Origin: Lineus longissimus
Taxonomy: Eukaryota; Nemertea; Pilidiophora; Heteronemertea; Lineidae
Assembly (NCBI RefSeq): GCF_910592395.1
Contig: NC_088319.1
Span: 1,612,001-1,676,000, forward strand
Direction of reading: 5' to 3'
Length of the DNA stretch: 64,000 nucleotides
The first letter of the stretch is position 1; every line of letters begins with the position of its first letter. The notes under the pieces were generated by a model. The model made no database searches. It was not told where the DNA came from and worked only from the letters and a program-made list of their open reading frames with translations. Made by a program: the position numbers and the translations under genes. Below are positions 46,423 through 59,200 of this stretch, one piece after another.

Positions 46423-46592
46423 TAGGCCCAAATTCATAAAGGGCGTTTAAGGGTTAGACATGTACAACTTCTCTCTAATCAGTTTCAGGGCCTATTCGTA
46501 TTCTGTGAAGATTTGCATGAAGGGCCAGAATCTGTCTATTCAGTAGTTAAACGCTGTTTTAAGCTAAACGCCATTTATGAATTTGGCCCTAA
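46423..46592. mobile_element. 170-bp MITE with inverted ends (GGCCCAAATTCATAAA)
   Basis: Left end TAGGCCCAAATTCATAAAGG and right end the complement (CCATTTATGAATTTGGCCCT), with GCGTTTA beside each. Confidence 0.88.
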
Positions 46593-47944
46593 GGGGATAT
46601 GGAGTCGTACAACTTCCTGCTCTTAAACGGGACGTTTAAGAATCAAAGGGCTGTAAGCTTGTTGCTCAAATCTGACCCTGTGGCAAGCATCCTGACCTTT
46701 TGTCAAAATAAATCCATACTCAACGGTTTAGCATGGTTCGTCACAAGATAAAGCCATGATTTGCGTTTTTTCTCAGGCTTGTCTGACGTGCACTTGCCTG
46801 ACTACACATCCCCTTTAACCAGCTGACCTTCTAATACCAACAGAATCATGTTTTATTACATTCCTGCCTTGTTCAAAATGTCGAAGTTTATGGCACAGAA
46901 AAATCTTTAGAAATTGATCATTGATATGTAGATATATTGCTTAATATCACACCAAACACTGATTTATAACCGTTTTGCGATCTGATTAAATATTTTACGT
47001 GATTTATTTGGAATAACTTGCAATCTTTAGCATTCCATATTACGCCTTTTATATAGTTCTATCGGCAGTGTGAATGAGTTGAATTTGCTGATCAACGGGT
47101 CTGTATTCAGAAAGGACATGCTCGATAGAATAGGGTTTAATTGCGAAATAACTTTGACTCAAACCTCCATGACCACTGTCCAAAATATTGCTGGTTTAAT
47201 GGTCCCTCTCTTAAGGGTATGCCACTTGTGTACATTGTTTTTTCTTTTGGCTCCGGTAAATACAAGCACAAATGTACACATTGCAGTAGTGCAGTTATTG
47301 TGCATGCAAATTCCTGTAATTTGGCATGTATAGTACTTGTACGTCAGTCTACACATTCGTGTTGATGAAATTTATTTTCTGGACGGACTTGTATTTCCAC
47401 AGTTGGAAATTTTCAAATTCAAGTTAAATTTTCAAATTTTTGACAAACAAAGTAAGCCTTTTAACATGCTTATTTGAACTGTAAATTGTAATTTCAAAGC
47501 CAAACATTGAGTGAATAGAGTGCAACCTCCTGTAGCAGATACCTCTCTGTCAAGGAAATTGGATATCCAATCAAGGTAATCTATTTTAACCTTGCTTTAC
47601 GATGGTATGAATACAGTGAATTTATTTGTGGTTTTATATTTACGATTCTGTCGAATGCAAATTAACCCATTTGCTGTGAAATTTCGTGATGGAAATAAGT
47701 ACCACAGTGTAGAAGTTGATTGGGCAGCCAACTGCTTGATAAAATGCCCTCAATTACCCGCCTACTCCTTTAAGAGGTGTCTGTCATGAGCACCATTTCA
47801 CAGCTCAGTGAATTACAGCGAGGTTCTCCATTAAGTTGCTTAATTCACCGCGAATTACACCTTACGGTGTGATTTTAAACGTGTCAATAATTTATCAGAG
47901 TGCAATGTTACATTCAATATGTTTGCTCTCCTGAGCAATCTTTT

Positions 47945-48330
47945 TTGTGATAATTTTTGTAGGTATCAGAAACAAAAATCAGTTGTTTGCGAGGCACTTA
48001 AAGATTTTTCTTTAATGATATTGATTGTTGATAGTCTCTATGTGATAATTGTTGTAGGTCTCAGAAACAAAAATCAGTTGTTTGCGGGTCACTTAAAGAT
48101 TTTTCTATAATGATATTGATTGTTGATAGTCTCTATGTGATAATTGTTGTAGGTATCAGAAACAAAAATCAGTTGTTTGCGAGGCACTTAAAGATTTTTC
48201 TATAATGATATTGATTGTTGATAGTCTCTATGTGATAATTGTTGTAGGTCTCAGAAATAAAAATCATTCGTTTGCGAGGCACTTAAATACTATTCTAATG
48301 ATATCGATTGCCGAAAACCTTTATGTAAAT
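47945..48330 (+). repeat. 95-bp tandem repeat x4 upstream of the M13 gene
   Basis: GTAGGTATCAG or GTAGGTCTCAG recurs at 47959, 48054, 48149 and 48244. The A and C versions alternate, suggesting a doubled 190-bp unit. Each unit includes ATAATTGTTGTAG, acceptor-like. No exon is recognised here. Confidence 0.95.
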
Positions 48331-48764
48331 ATCATCAGTTATCTCTAACTAACATGCAGCAAAGTTATTTATTGATAGTCTGCAAATTGAACGAGACTAC
48401 TATTGTGGATCGTGAAATTAATTGCCCAGATAAATCATCGCCTTTGTTTGAATGATTCATTCTTTAGATCCACTTGCAGACCATGTTTCGCAACTTTGTT
48501 CGACATTTTTTAGATATTTCATTTTCTTGTGTTAGTGTTGATTTATAAACTTTTCGACACCTCCTTTTGTTTTTGGGAATGTTGGAATTTTCTCCGTCGC
48601 GGAATGAAGATACATTGAGTTCAGTTTGATTTGTTTTTATTCCTGGACTGTTTACAATGGTCTTGGCTTGGAAAATCCTGCAAATATTATTTCAAGGAAT
48701 TGAGATATCGAACTGGCGGTATTGGGTCTCTCACCAGTTTTTGGGTGCACCAGCGAGGGAGCTT

Positions 48765-49100
48765 CAAAGGGTAACTCGAGTCAAATTTCACCATAAAATG
48801 TTTTAGCTGTTTTTGACAAATGACTACGTCACTTTCTCATAAATCGGTAAGGTTTTCGAATCGAAATGCACATTTTCTAGAAATTGATGGTTTAATCCCG
48901 CCCGGACGGCTTGCTTCGATGCCGTTTTCGTTGATGACGTCACAACATGAACATTTTCGCGGTCGCGGTGGTTTACATTCAGCGATTTTATAATAAATCT
49001 AATCAAAAATGGAAAATTTGAGCTTTACATTTGTGATCAACAATTAAAAACGGACGTATTTCCGCAAAGTTGTAAATCACATCATAGTATCACTTTAAGA
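48765..49100. mobile_element. 336-bp interspersed element, copy 1
   Basis: AAAGGGTAACTCGAGTCAAA to CATAGTATCACTTTAAG, nearly identical to 52070-52407. The ends are imperfect inverted repeats (CTTAAAGGGTAACTC against CTTAAAGTGATACTA). Confidence 0.88.
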
Positions 49101-49442
49101 TTATGATTTACAGCCTGACAACTTAACGCACTGCACGTACGTGATTTTTGTTGCCACGTTTTATAACCTAGCATATTTTGCCGCCTAAACCGCCTTATTT
49201 TCACACCTCTCTTAATTTTGCCAATTCCAGAGAATTTTGAAGAAAAACATTTCTTTGGTTTCTCTACAGTAAAAAAAATGAATTCTCACAACTTTTATCA
49301 CGGGTTGATGATTTCGCGAAATTAAAAAGCCCAGGGAATTAGGTGCTTTACCGTATCGCAAAGCATCGGCAAGTCATAAAGAAGGACTATAACACATAGA
49401 TGAAATATTTCTATCAATCTTTTTATCTGTTTGATCTTTCAG

Positions 49443-49827
49443 ATGTTATGAACAACAGGATATAGCCTTCCATTAAACAAAAACATCGCAACAAGTATCG
49501 TGGATATTGGATCGACGTCTCACCACTTTTTATCAGACGCCATGCGGAAGGGTATGCAGGACTGTAACGGTGGCACGGAGCTTCACCCCTTAGACACGAA
49601 AACGGACAACTCCGAGGTTAAAATGATTCAGAATAACAACAGACTCTTACACGGCGGACCGGCAGAAAATGGCGGACCAAAAGTGCGCGTTCAGAAACAT
49701 AAAACATTCACTCGACGGCGGACGAAGATGGAACTTTATCTCATCGCGTTGTGCGTGCTGCTGTTTTTAGCGTGTGTTAGTTTCATCATCATAGCATTTA
49801 CACGGGATCAGCAAAACAGATCACAAG
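49443..49827 (+). CDS. M13 peptidase first coding exon: cytoplasmic tail and membrane anchor
   Basis: It begins after the acceptor GTTTGATCTTTCAG. The ATG at 49542 has a GCC before it and a stop codon upstream in frame. It encodes a tail of about 66 residues, RRRTKMELYLIAL, then a long hydrophobic segment, and ends DQQNRSQ plus one base at CACAAG/GTAAGA. The last 24 bases and the donor recur twice downstream at 152-bp spacing. Confidence 0.9.
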
Positions 49828-52800
49828 GTAAGAAAACGACTTTATTTGGTGCATATTGTCAAGAATATATAAAGACTAAGAATGTAGAAGTAATTATACA
49901 ACAGCATTTTATCCAGCACTAGGTTCCAAATTCCGACACAAGGGGGCTTTTATAAGGGATCAGCAAAACATATCACAAGGTAAGAAAACGACTTTAGTTG
50001 GTGCATATTATCAAGAATATATAAAGACTAAGAATGTAGAAGTAATTATACAACAGCATTTTATCCAGCACTAGGTTCCAAATTCCGACACAAGGTTTTT
50101 TTTATAAGGGATCAGCAGAACAGATTGCGAGGTAATATGAAGCAAATTTGTTTTGTTTTTATGCATATTATCATGAATAAATAATAAATAAGAATGTGGA
50201 AGCACTGCTATACCAGATACAGCAGCACCCTATCTAGCTCTAGGTTCCGAATTCTGAAACTAGGGGGCTTAAATGAAAACCATACAAAAGTCTTTCTTCA
50301 ACATTGTGCTCATCTAGTACCAAGGTCGTTCAATTTCATTCATGATGTCGTTAATCTCGTTAAGTTGATCTAATTAGCAGTCACTTAGCGAGCAGCCTGA
50401 CATCAATGTACTTGGCTTCTCTATTCTAATCATCGCCTCGGGGATGTGACATTTGAGTTAACCCTTTCTTTCAAGCCGGATGAATGTCACTTTAAGGGAG
50501 CACGCTAGAGTTATTTTGAAGCAAAAAAGTAGAACGCAAAAAGCTGAATTGTGTTTCTCATTCTGGAGGCCCTCTATAGGCCATGGACCGTATCTAAAAG
50601 AGGGCTTAGCTTTTGAATTCCTCAATGTCGTCATGAAAGACATATTTTTGTGTTTCGCTCACACATGATCGTCTGATACAGACATGGACACCCGCAATTT
50701 TCTCTCTACCAGTTATCTCCGGCTTACAGTAGTTACTTCAATGCTGGCTCACCATCTAAAGCAGTGATTTTGAGGCGAATTGTAGTATTTACTGTGGGTT
50801 GGGGATATGACCTCGAAAAAATAGGAAAACTTTTCCAGCAAATCCTACCTCGAACTAAGGCATGCCCTCGGGCAATGTGGTGCCAATCCTCCAGGGTGCA
50901 TAATCTCAATGAAAAACAACTACAATATGATAAAGACCGTTTTTTATTTTGCTTCCGATGCAAGGCATCCAGGAACTCCGACAAAGGAAACAGCCAATAC
51001 TATCACTCGAAGCGAATATCACGGCCAGTTACGGTCATCTCAGTCGCTTTAATCTCCCGTTAATAACCTTCCGTCACTCTGTAGGCGACACGTCTCTTGA
51101 ATAACGATAGTCTGTTGAGAAACACGATCGCATCTTGAGTATGGTTTATCCGTGATAAGCGTGGCGTTTACGACGTCAGGAAACTTGTCACAACTTCGAT
51201 CAAAGATGACTGGGGCTGTAACAAAAGCCGGTGTTTTCCGTCGATGTCTTGAGGTGGTTATTACTGGCCAGGGTTTAGCTGTGTAGAGGCCAGTGAGATT
51301 TACTATTGGTAATCCCGGCCAGGGTCCAGATGTGCGAGATTACATTGGTGATCAAATCAGAGCGCGCTGCAGTCTTCTGTCAAGTCCTATAACTATCCAC
51401 ATGAATCGACCTTGAGCAAGTCACTTTATTTATCCCACCTTTGTGATGAGACACAAGCCTACTTATCCTGCTTGGCCGTAAATGGACTTATAGGGACACC
51501 TCGGGCACAGGATAGCTAATTACAAAATCACAGCCACAGTTTACCAACGGGCCTACAAGGGCTTCGATGGTTTAATGATGATAATGATGATGATGAAAAG
51601 TCTGTGATAAGCCCTTTTGAAATGATTGCCCTGTTGTCAAAACAGTTATCGATCAGACCTCATACAGCATCTCATCCAGCGTTAACCACAAGATCAAGCA
51701 GAGTGCTACCTTTCCCTGGGAGTTTTAATGGCCGCTTGAAACGAGGGATCTCCGTCCGGCCGGAAAATAACGAGGCTGACATCCGCTGGTATAATCAAAG
51801 TGATGATACCATTTTGAAAGATGACACATTAACCCTACAGTGGTGGACGACAGGTTTCATGTCACTTTGTCAAGGAAATTTGAGATATATTTTATACATT
51901 GTCAGGCCTGTTTATTCTTTGTGAGGGCCTGGTTTTCAAAGATGACACGTTGATTTAAACCCTACGATCGTGGATGGCAGGTTTCAGGTCACTTTGTCTG
52001 GGAAATCTTTCAGTGAAATCTTACACGTGGTGTCAGTCTTACACTACACGGGCCATTTTACACTTTGACTTAAAGGGTAACTCGTGTCAAATTTCACCAT
52101 ATAATGTTTTAGCTGTTTTTGACAAATGACTACGTCACTTTTTCATAAATCGGTAAGGTTTTCGAATCGAAATGCACATTTTCTAAAAATTGATGGTTTA
52201 ATCCCGCCCGGACGGCTCGCTTCGATGCCGTTTTCGTTGATGACGTCACAACATGAACATTTTCGCGGTCGCGGTGGTTTACATTCAGCGATTTTTATAA
52301 TAAATCTAATCAAAAATGGAAAATTTGAGCTTTACATTTGTGACCAAACATTAAAAACGGACGTATTTCCGCAAAGTTGTAAATCACATCATAGTATCAC
52401 TTTAAGGCAAATTGATTTGTGCAATATGCTAAAATCATTTTGAAATAAGTCGAAATTACACTTTCTGAGGTGGATTTTCACCAAGGGTTTTACACATGAC
52501 TCTATAAGGTTATTTTTCGATTTGACCTGCTTTTTGGCATCCAGGCAGCCATCTTGAAATCTTTGGCATTTTTCGCCATTTTGCATTACACCGTCCGCTG
52601 TTGAGCAACATTTAGGCACACACACTGACGGGGAATAACTGAAATAGGCTGCGGCTCTTTACGGCATTATTAGATAAAAAGCTCGTAATCAAAACCCACC
52701 TCAAGAAGATGAACATGGCCAAGTCCGGGAGATGCCAGTGCAAGACATCTGATCAGACACAAGAGCATGTGCTCCAGAACTGCGAACTCTGGACACCGAG

Positions 52801-55800
52801 AGATGGGCCACCTGGCCATACGGTGCATCATTGGAGACCAGGATCTGGGGATTTAGGGAGGAACAAAATGACAGCCAGGGCTGAGTTGTTCAAAATAGTG
52901 TTAGTTTTAATGTAAACATTTTAATGGGTTAATCAGAAAGAGATAACGTCCTTAAGAATACTTAGCGTAATCGTTAGGGATAACGTGATTTTTGTGCTTA
53001 GAACAACTGGGCCCAGGTTTATATTGGCAGCGGTAAGCACAACTCGGTCAGACATAGGCCTGGTTCTGTCGTATAGCCAAAAAAGAAAATTAAACCTAAG
53101 AAGAAGAAGAAAAGCTAAATTTGTGGGTTTTTATGTCATTGCAGGTGCTTCGTCCGATATTTGTTTAACAGAGCATTGTGTAAGAACAGGTAAGATGTTG
53201 GAGAATTGCTTTTGGGCAGGAAAATCCTTACATGAGCGGAAAACAACCAAGTACAATGTATGGTATACCACAGGAGACTTCAAAAGCATCATTAGGCACT
53301 AGGTCTGTCAGAGTGGCCAGTGGGACCAGCCACGCCATCATCTCTGAGGTCCCGAGTTCGGTTCCTGGTCGGCACCGGTGTAATGTTTTTGAGTGTTTCT
53401 ATTTTTGAGTGTTTCCCCTCATTGTTTGGGAACGCTAAAAGATAGATTGACAAGTTTTTCTGTGTTTCCCCCTATTGAAAAGTCATGGTCTCTCTAACTG
53501 CCTATTGTTTGGAAACACTGACACATGGGAAACAACCACAGATGTTACACCGGCACACTCATGTGATAGCGAGAGCGACTATCTTTCGACAGTGTAGGTT
53601 TACTCCTACTTACATTACAATCGCCCAATGTTGTTTAAGGAGCTAATAATGTATGTGTTGACACTCAGCTCTCAACTCGATATCAGGCTGACCAAATTAT
53701 GCATCTATGCACATAGTTTGCTTTGTGGAGGAATTGAGTTGAGAAGTGTTGTTTAGTACAGTAAAACCTCTCTATTAAGGACACCCACGGGACTGACAAG
53801 TACTGTCCTTAAGAGAGGTGTCCTGATTAGAGAGGTCAAATTGAATGGAAACCACCACTTTGGGACCAAAACTAGTATCCGTAGAGAGGTTGTCCCTAAT
53901 ATAGAGGTTTCCTCTAGGGGAGGTTCTATTGTATCGTCAAAACTCTTGATACAACTTGGCAAACTTTGTTCACGAATGTGGATATGATGTTGACCCCTTA
54001 AATCAATCGACAGTGTTGACCCCTTAAATTAATTGACAGTCTTTAGTGTGATTGATTGCAGCATCTTAGCGATTCATCCGCTGATATGATGTGAATAGAT
54101 ATTGGATAGATCATATCTTCGATGGCAGAATAATTGCTACTATGATTGATCATGGGGTGATCAGACTTTTCTGCTGGCACTGTATAAGATTCAACATGTC
54201 AAGAATTCAGTTCTCCCATGACTGAGGTCTTTGTGTTGGCGTGTCCAGTTATAAAAATGCCCAATTTTTGTGCCAAATTTAATAAAGGCCTACGCCGTTC
54301 GTTAAAAGTTTGAAATCTGTAATTGAATTTGAAAATTTCAAATTGTGTAAATACGAGTGATTATAAATTTCAATTATACCGTTGTATAGACAAATATACA
54401 AATACTATAAATACCTAGTTTCAGCAAATTTGTATGCATAATAACTGAACTGGCATTGTGTATAACTGCATTTCTATTTTCTTGGACCACCAGTAATTAA
54501 AAATGGCGTACCCCTTTAAATCACAAAAAATTCTTAAAAACTTAAAATTGCACAATTTTAATTTCGTGAAATTACATTTGCATTCAATTTTTGCAAATGA
54601 TATCGATTTCCCAGAAAAATTAAAATCGACAAAAAGAATTTGGATTTTAAAAAATGGAAGAAATTTCGCAGTACTCCAAATTTTAAATTGTGAAAATTTT
54701 TATTTTATTTTATTTTATTTATTTTATTTTAGGAAAATTTCAAGAAATACGCAAATGATAAAAAACAAATAGATGCTACATTTTCGGATTTGCGGTATCA
54801 TTTTCTTTTCAGCTGCACAACTCATGGATGCCATGGACCCGACGGCCGACCCGTGTGACAATTTCTTTCAGTATGCGTGCGGAGGATGGAATAGAAAAAA
54901 TGTCGTCCCCGAGGATAAGTCCAGTTTTAACACGTTTGAAAAGTTACACGATGATCTTCAGGTTACATTGAAAGGTAAGAATAGTACAGGCTTTTTCAGA
55001 AGTGAATGTCCACGTCCTTTTTGGCTGCTGTGGAAACTACTGGACGGATTTCTTCAAAGTTTGGTTTTTCTTGAAACTCATTTTGGTACTCGGATATATG
55101 CAAAAAAAATTATTGCTTAACAATGGTTACTGAAATATAAAAGTCCTCTCAGGTCTAAAAATTAGACTTCAGAATGAAATGGCCAGGGCCATTGTGCTCA
55201 CCTCATGTGGAGGAAAGATGGATAAAGAGCATGGTATTGTGTCATGTAGTGTTAGGTTTGATGTAGGTCCAAGCAATTACAATTTCCCCAAAATGGCCAA
55301 TTTACAGTACATTCGACCTCTGTGACCTTGAAAAGTAGGTCAAATCAAAGAAGACCCGGGTGACACATTGAAAAGTTGTTAGAATTAGATGTACCTATGA
55401 TATAAAATTGGTGCCAATCGGGCAAGTCATTACTAGGAATAATGGCATTTTGAAGAATTTAGGATTTGGCCCCCTCCCTGGAGGCCAAACGGCAAATCAG
55501 ATCGCACCAAACTTCGGTACCTGAGATCACCTGACCAAGGGGTACATGTGTACTTAATTTGTGATCAATAGTCATTGCAGTTAAGAAACGTGCCATAGTT
55601 ACGGCCTGACAGCGAATTTATGCCATTTGACCTCTGTGACCTTGACAAGAAGGTCAAATTAAAAACCTGTGTGACATATACTGTATAGTGGTTAGATGTA
55701 CCCATGATATCAAATTGGTGGCAATCGGGCAAGAAGTTAAGGAATAATCACATTTTTAAGGTTTTTGGATTTTGCCCCCTGGTGGTCAAGTGGTGAATCA

Positions 55801-56212
55801 TATTGGACCAAACTTCGGTCCCTGAGATCACCTGACTAAGGGGTAAATGTGTACCAAATTTGGTATCAATAGTCATTGCAGTTTAGAAACGTGCCATCGT
55901 TACATCCTAACGGCCAATTTACACCATTTGACCTCTGTGACCTTGAAAAGGAGGTCAAATCAAAAACCCGGAGGATATATGATGCACCTTTGCTAGAAGT
56001 ACCTACCATATTTTTTTCAAAATTTCCCGACTACTATTAAGGGAGATATTGCATATTTTCACTTTTAACGTTTGGCCCCCTGGTGGCCAAACCATGAAAC
56101 GAATCGGACCGAAACTTGGTCTCCAAGGTGTCATTACATAAGGGTACATGTGTACCAAGTTTCAACTCAATAGCTCTAACAGTTACGAAACGTGCCCTGC
56201 TAACGGACGACG

Positions 56213-56262
<50 letters not shown>

Positions 56263-59200
56263 ACGACGGACGCCACGGTATGGGATAAGCTCACCTCTGC
56301 TAAGAGGTGAGCTAAAAAAACAAACATTGATTGAAGAAATCAGTCTAGTAGTTTTCGCACAGCGTCCAAAAAGGACGTGGACATTTACTTCTGAAAAAGA
56401 CTAGAGCAGAATTGACCTTGATTTAGTCAAAACTGTTTTTGATGGTAGATTAGGATTTCTCTTGATATCATTTGATATTCGAACCTTACTTTTAAAATTG
56501 TGATTAATTTTACTGAACTCGATCTTGATCAAATTTAATCAGAAATAAATCATCGCAAAATAAATTTCCTCCTGATCGATTATCGCTGGCAATGCAAATT
56601 TTACACGCACAGATTACAGCAGTAAGAAATTTGTCAAACTCGTTCCTTGGTTCCTTTCTATGGACTCTAATGCATTACGTGTATTGTACTGTATTACCCT
56701 GGGAATGAGGTTGCCTTGGCGCTAATTTGATAAACGTATCAGACTAATCAAATTCACCTTCGGAGATTTCATTTCATCGATTGCGTTTCCTGGGGCAGAT
56801 TAGGTGAAGTCACTTTCAGTTAATAGTGTCATGCTGCAATTTTAACTCCCGACCCCTGAAGTCAGGTGTAAATGTTCTAATTTTCTCGGAGAAAGATGTG
56901 GGGATTTTTGACTCGGGTGTTAAATTTCAAGATGATGAAAAAAGCGTGCATTCTGCAGAAACGTTTCTTTCAGCAGTGCGGTTTGCGACCGGTTTTAGCT
57001 TTGACAAGATATCAGTCTGAGGATGTCCCCTGGATATTGTGTGGATGCACGGCTGTGAATTTCCCGATTATTCTATCCTATTCCAGAATCCCAATATTCA
57101 TTTTAGAGTAATTCTGTCAACCGAAAAAAACGCCTCTGAGAAGTCTTCAAAGATGTCCTTATGCAAGAGATAATCTCGTAGAAATAATAAAAATTGTGGT
57201 GATGAAAATGTACGTGGGTGCTATTGTACTTTGAATGTTCTCTGAACGGAGTAGCATTTATTTTCTCTTTTTCATTCGCATACTTCAAATGAACGCATCT
57301 CCGTCTTTGATTGCAGAACACGTTTATTTAGAAGAAAACTGTTTTCTTTTAAGTGGATATACTGTCTTTTATGTCTACATCAAACATTTGGCAGTCGCCA
57401 GCCGAAGTTCTGTTGATAGTCAAGCTGTATTTGACAGTTGAAGGGGAAGCATTTATTTGAAATCGTGAATTTCTCAGGAAGCAGTTTGTTGCTGATAAAG
57501 ATATCTTCTGCAGATTTGATTTGTGGGCAAATTTGTTTGTTCAAAAATTTGAAAATTGAAGTTGAATTTGTGTTAATACGTACTGAGTATGAATATCAAC
57601 ATTGCTGTTGTGTCGACTGATGATTCTTGAAAGATTATGTTTGCACTCTACTCTTAAAACTAAAAAGCCACAGCCGCACTTGCTCCATAAAGAGTTAATG
57701 ACGATCCATAGATTCTGCCATTTCACGCACGTCCTTAAATGCGATTAGCCCCCCCAAATCAACGACTCGCGAGTCTTACTGGAATGTAAGAAGCCACTTA
57801 AGTTGTTGTCATCTCGGCTTTTCAACAACTACTTTCATCTTCGTAAGGTTGCCGTCAGCATGCTAATTAACCCGACACCTAACAGACGATATTAGCTATG
57901 TTGACTTCAGAGCACAGCTCGGATCAGATTCTGATTCTGGCTGAATGTCTGTTTTTACAAGAAGTGGATGGCAAATTAGGAGCAGGATTTACGTGTTTTG
58001 ATAATCTGTGTTCATTGGCTAGAAAAACTAGAATTTATATAAATCTTGCCAAAAAGGTGTATTTATAAATACATGAAAGACAGATTCTAAAAGAGTGGAA
58101 TTTTTTCTTTGTTTGCCTCGGGTCCATTCCGTCAAATCCAACACAGCAGTTGCAACTCGGTTGCATCATCAAGATCTCAATCAAAAATTAAGACTGCTGG
58201 TGCAAAAACAAAGCCAAATGTATCCACATTGTAATTGATGCAATTTAGAATGAGTGCGGACCCTAATCATAAATCAGCAGCACCATATAAAAAATCCGAC
58301 AACTTGACAATTCTCCGCCATTTCCCTAAAAAAGGTCATTAGCTTCGGTTTGAGTTTAAGAGCAAAATAGAGTGGCAGTGAACTCTTCCGTCTGGCCAAA
58401 AAATCTCCATAACTATCATAGTGTATGTTACAAGATCATGGGTTGCAAGCAATTCCAATTAATTTGATGCACTTTTCGATTTCTTCCAGCTATTAGCCGA
58501 TGGTGTTGGAAAAACTCTTGATTCGCGAACAGACTCTTCGAATCAGACAAGGCTCAGAACCCTGGGAACTAAGATGGCTTATCAACACTGATATTCAATT
58601 TATAACAGCATTGTTTACTATACAAGATTTTGGAAGTACATCGGACCAGATTTACTCAGATTTTTTATAAGTTTTAGAAATATATTCTACCAACCATTCT
58701 CTGTTGTTCCAGCTTTATTAGAAGAGCCGAAAATCAAATTTGATTCGGATGCAACATATAAAGCCAAGATCTTGTATGCTTCATGTATTAATAACAGTAA
58801 GTACCCTATAAAGCCAAGATCTTGTATGCTTCATGTATTAATAACAGTAAGTACCCTATAAAGCCAAGATCTTGTATGCATTGATAACAGTAAGTACCCT
58901 ATCGAGCCAAGATCTTGTATGCTTCATGCATTAATAACAGTAAGTACCCTATCAAGCCAAGATCTTGTATGCTTCATGCATTAATGACAGTAAGTACTCT
59001 ATCAAGCCAAGATCTTGTATGCTTCATGCATTAATGACAGTAAGTACTCTATCAACCCAAGATCTTGTATGCTTCAGCGCATTAATGACAGTAAGTAGGC
59101 CTATTCTATCAAGCCAAGATCTTGTATGCTTCATGCATTAATAACAGTAAGTACCCTATCAAGCCAAGATCTTGTATGCATTGATAACAGTAAGTACCCT

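Larger units (their letters stand above)
50271..53144 (+). other. M13 intron 1, remaining sequence
   Basis: Besides the element copies listed separately, no exon was recognised. Long frames at 50764-51063 and 51604-51924 show no family resemblance and no suitable splice sites for this gene's phase. Confidence 0.5.
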
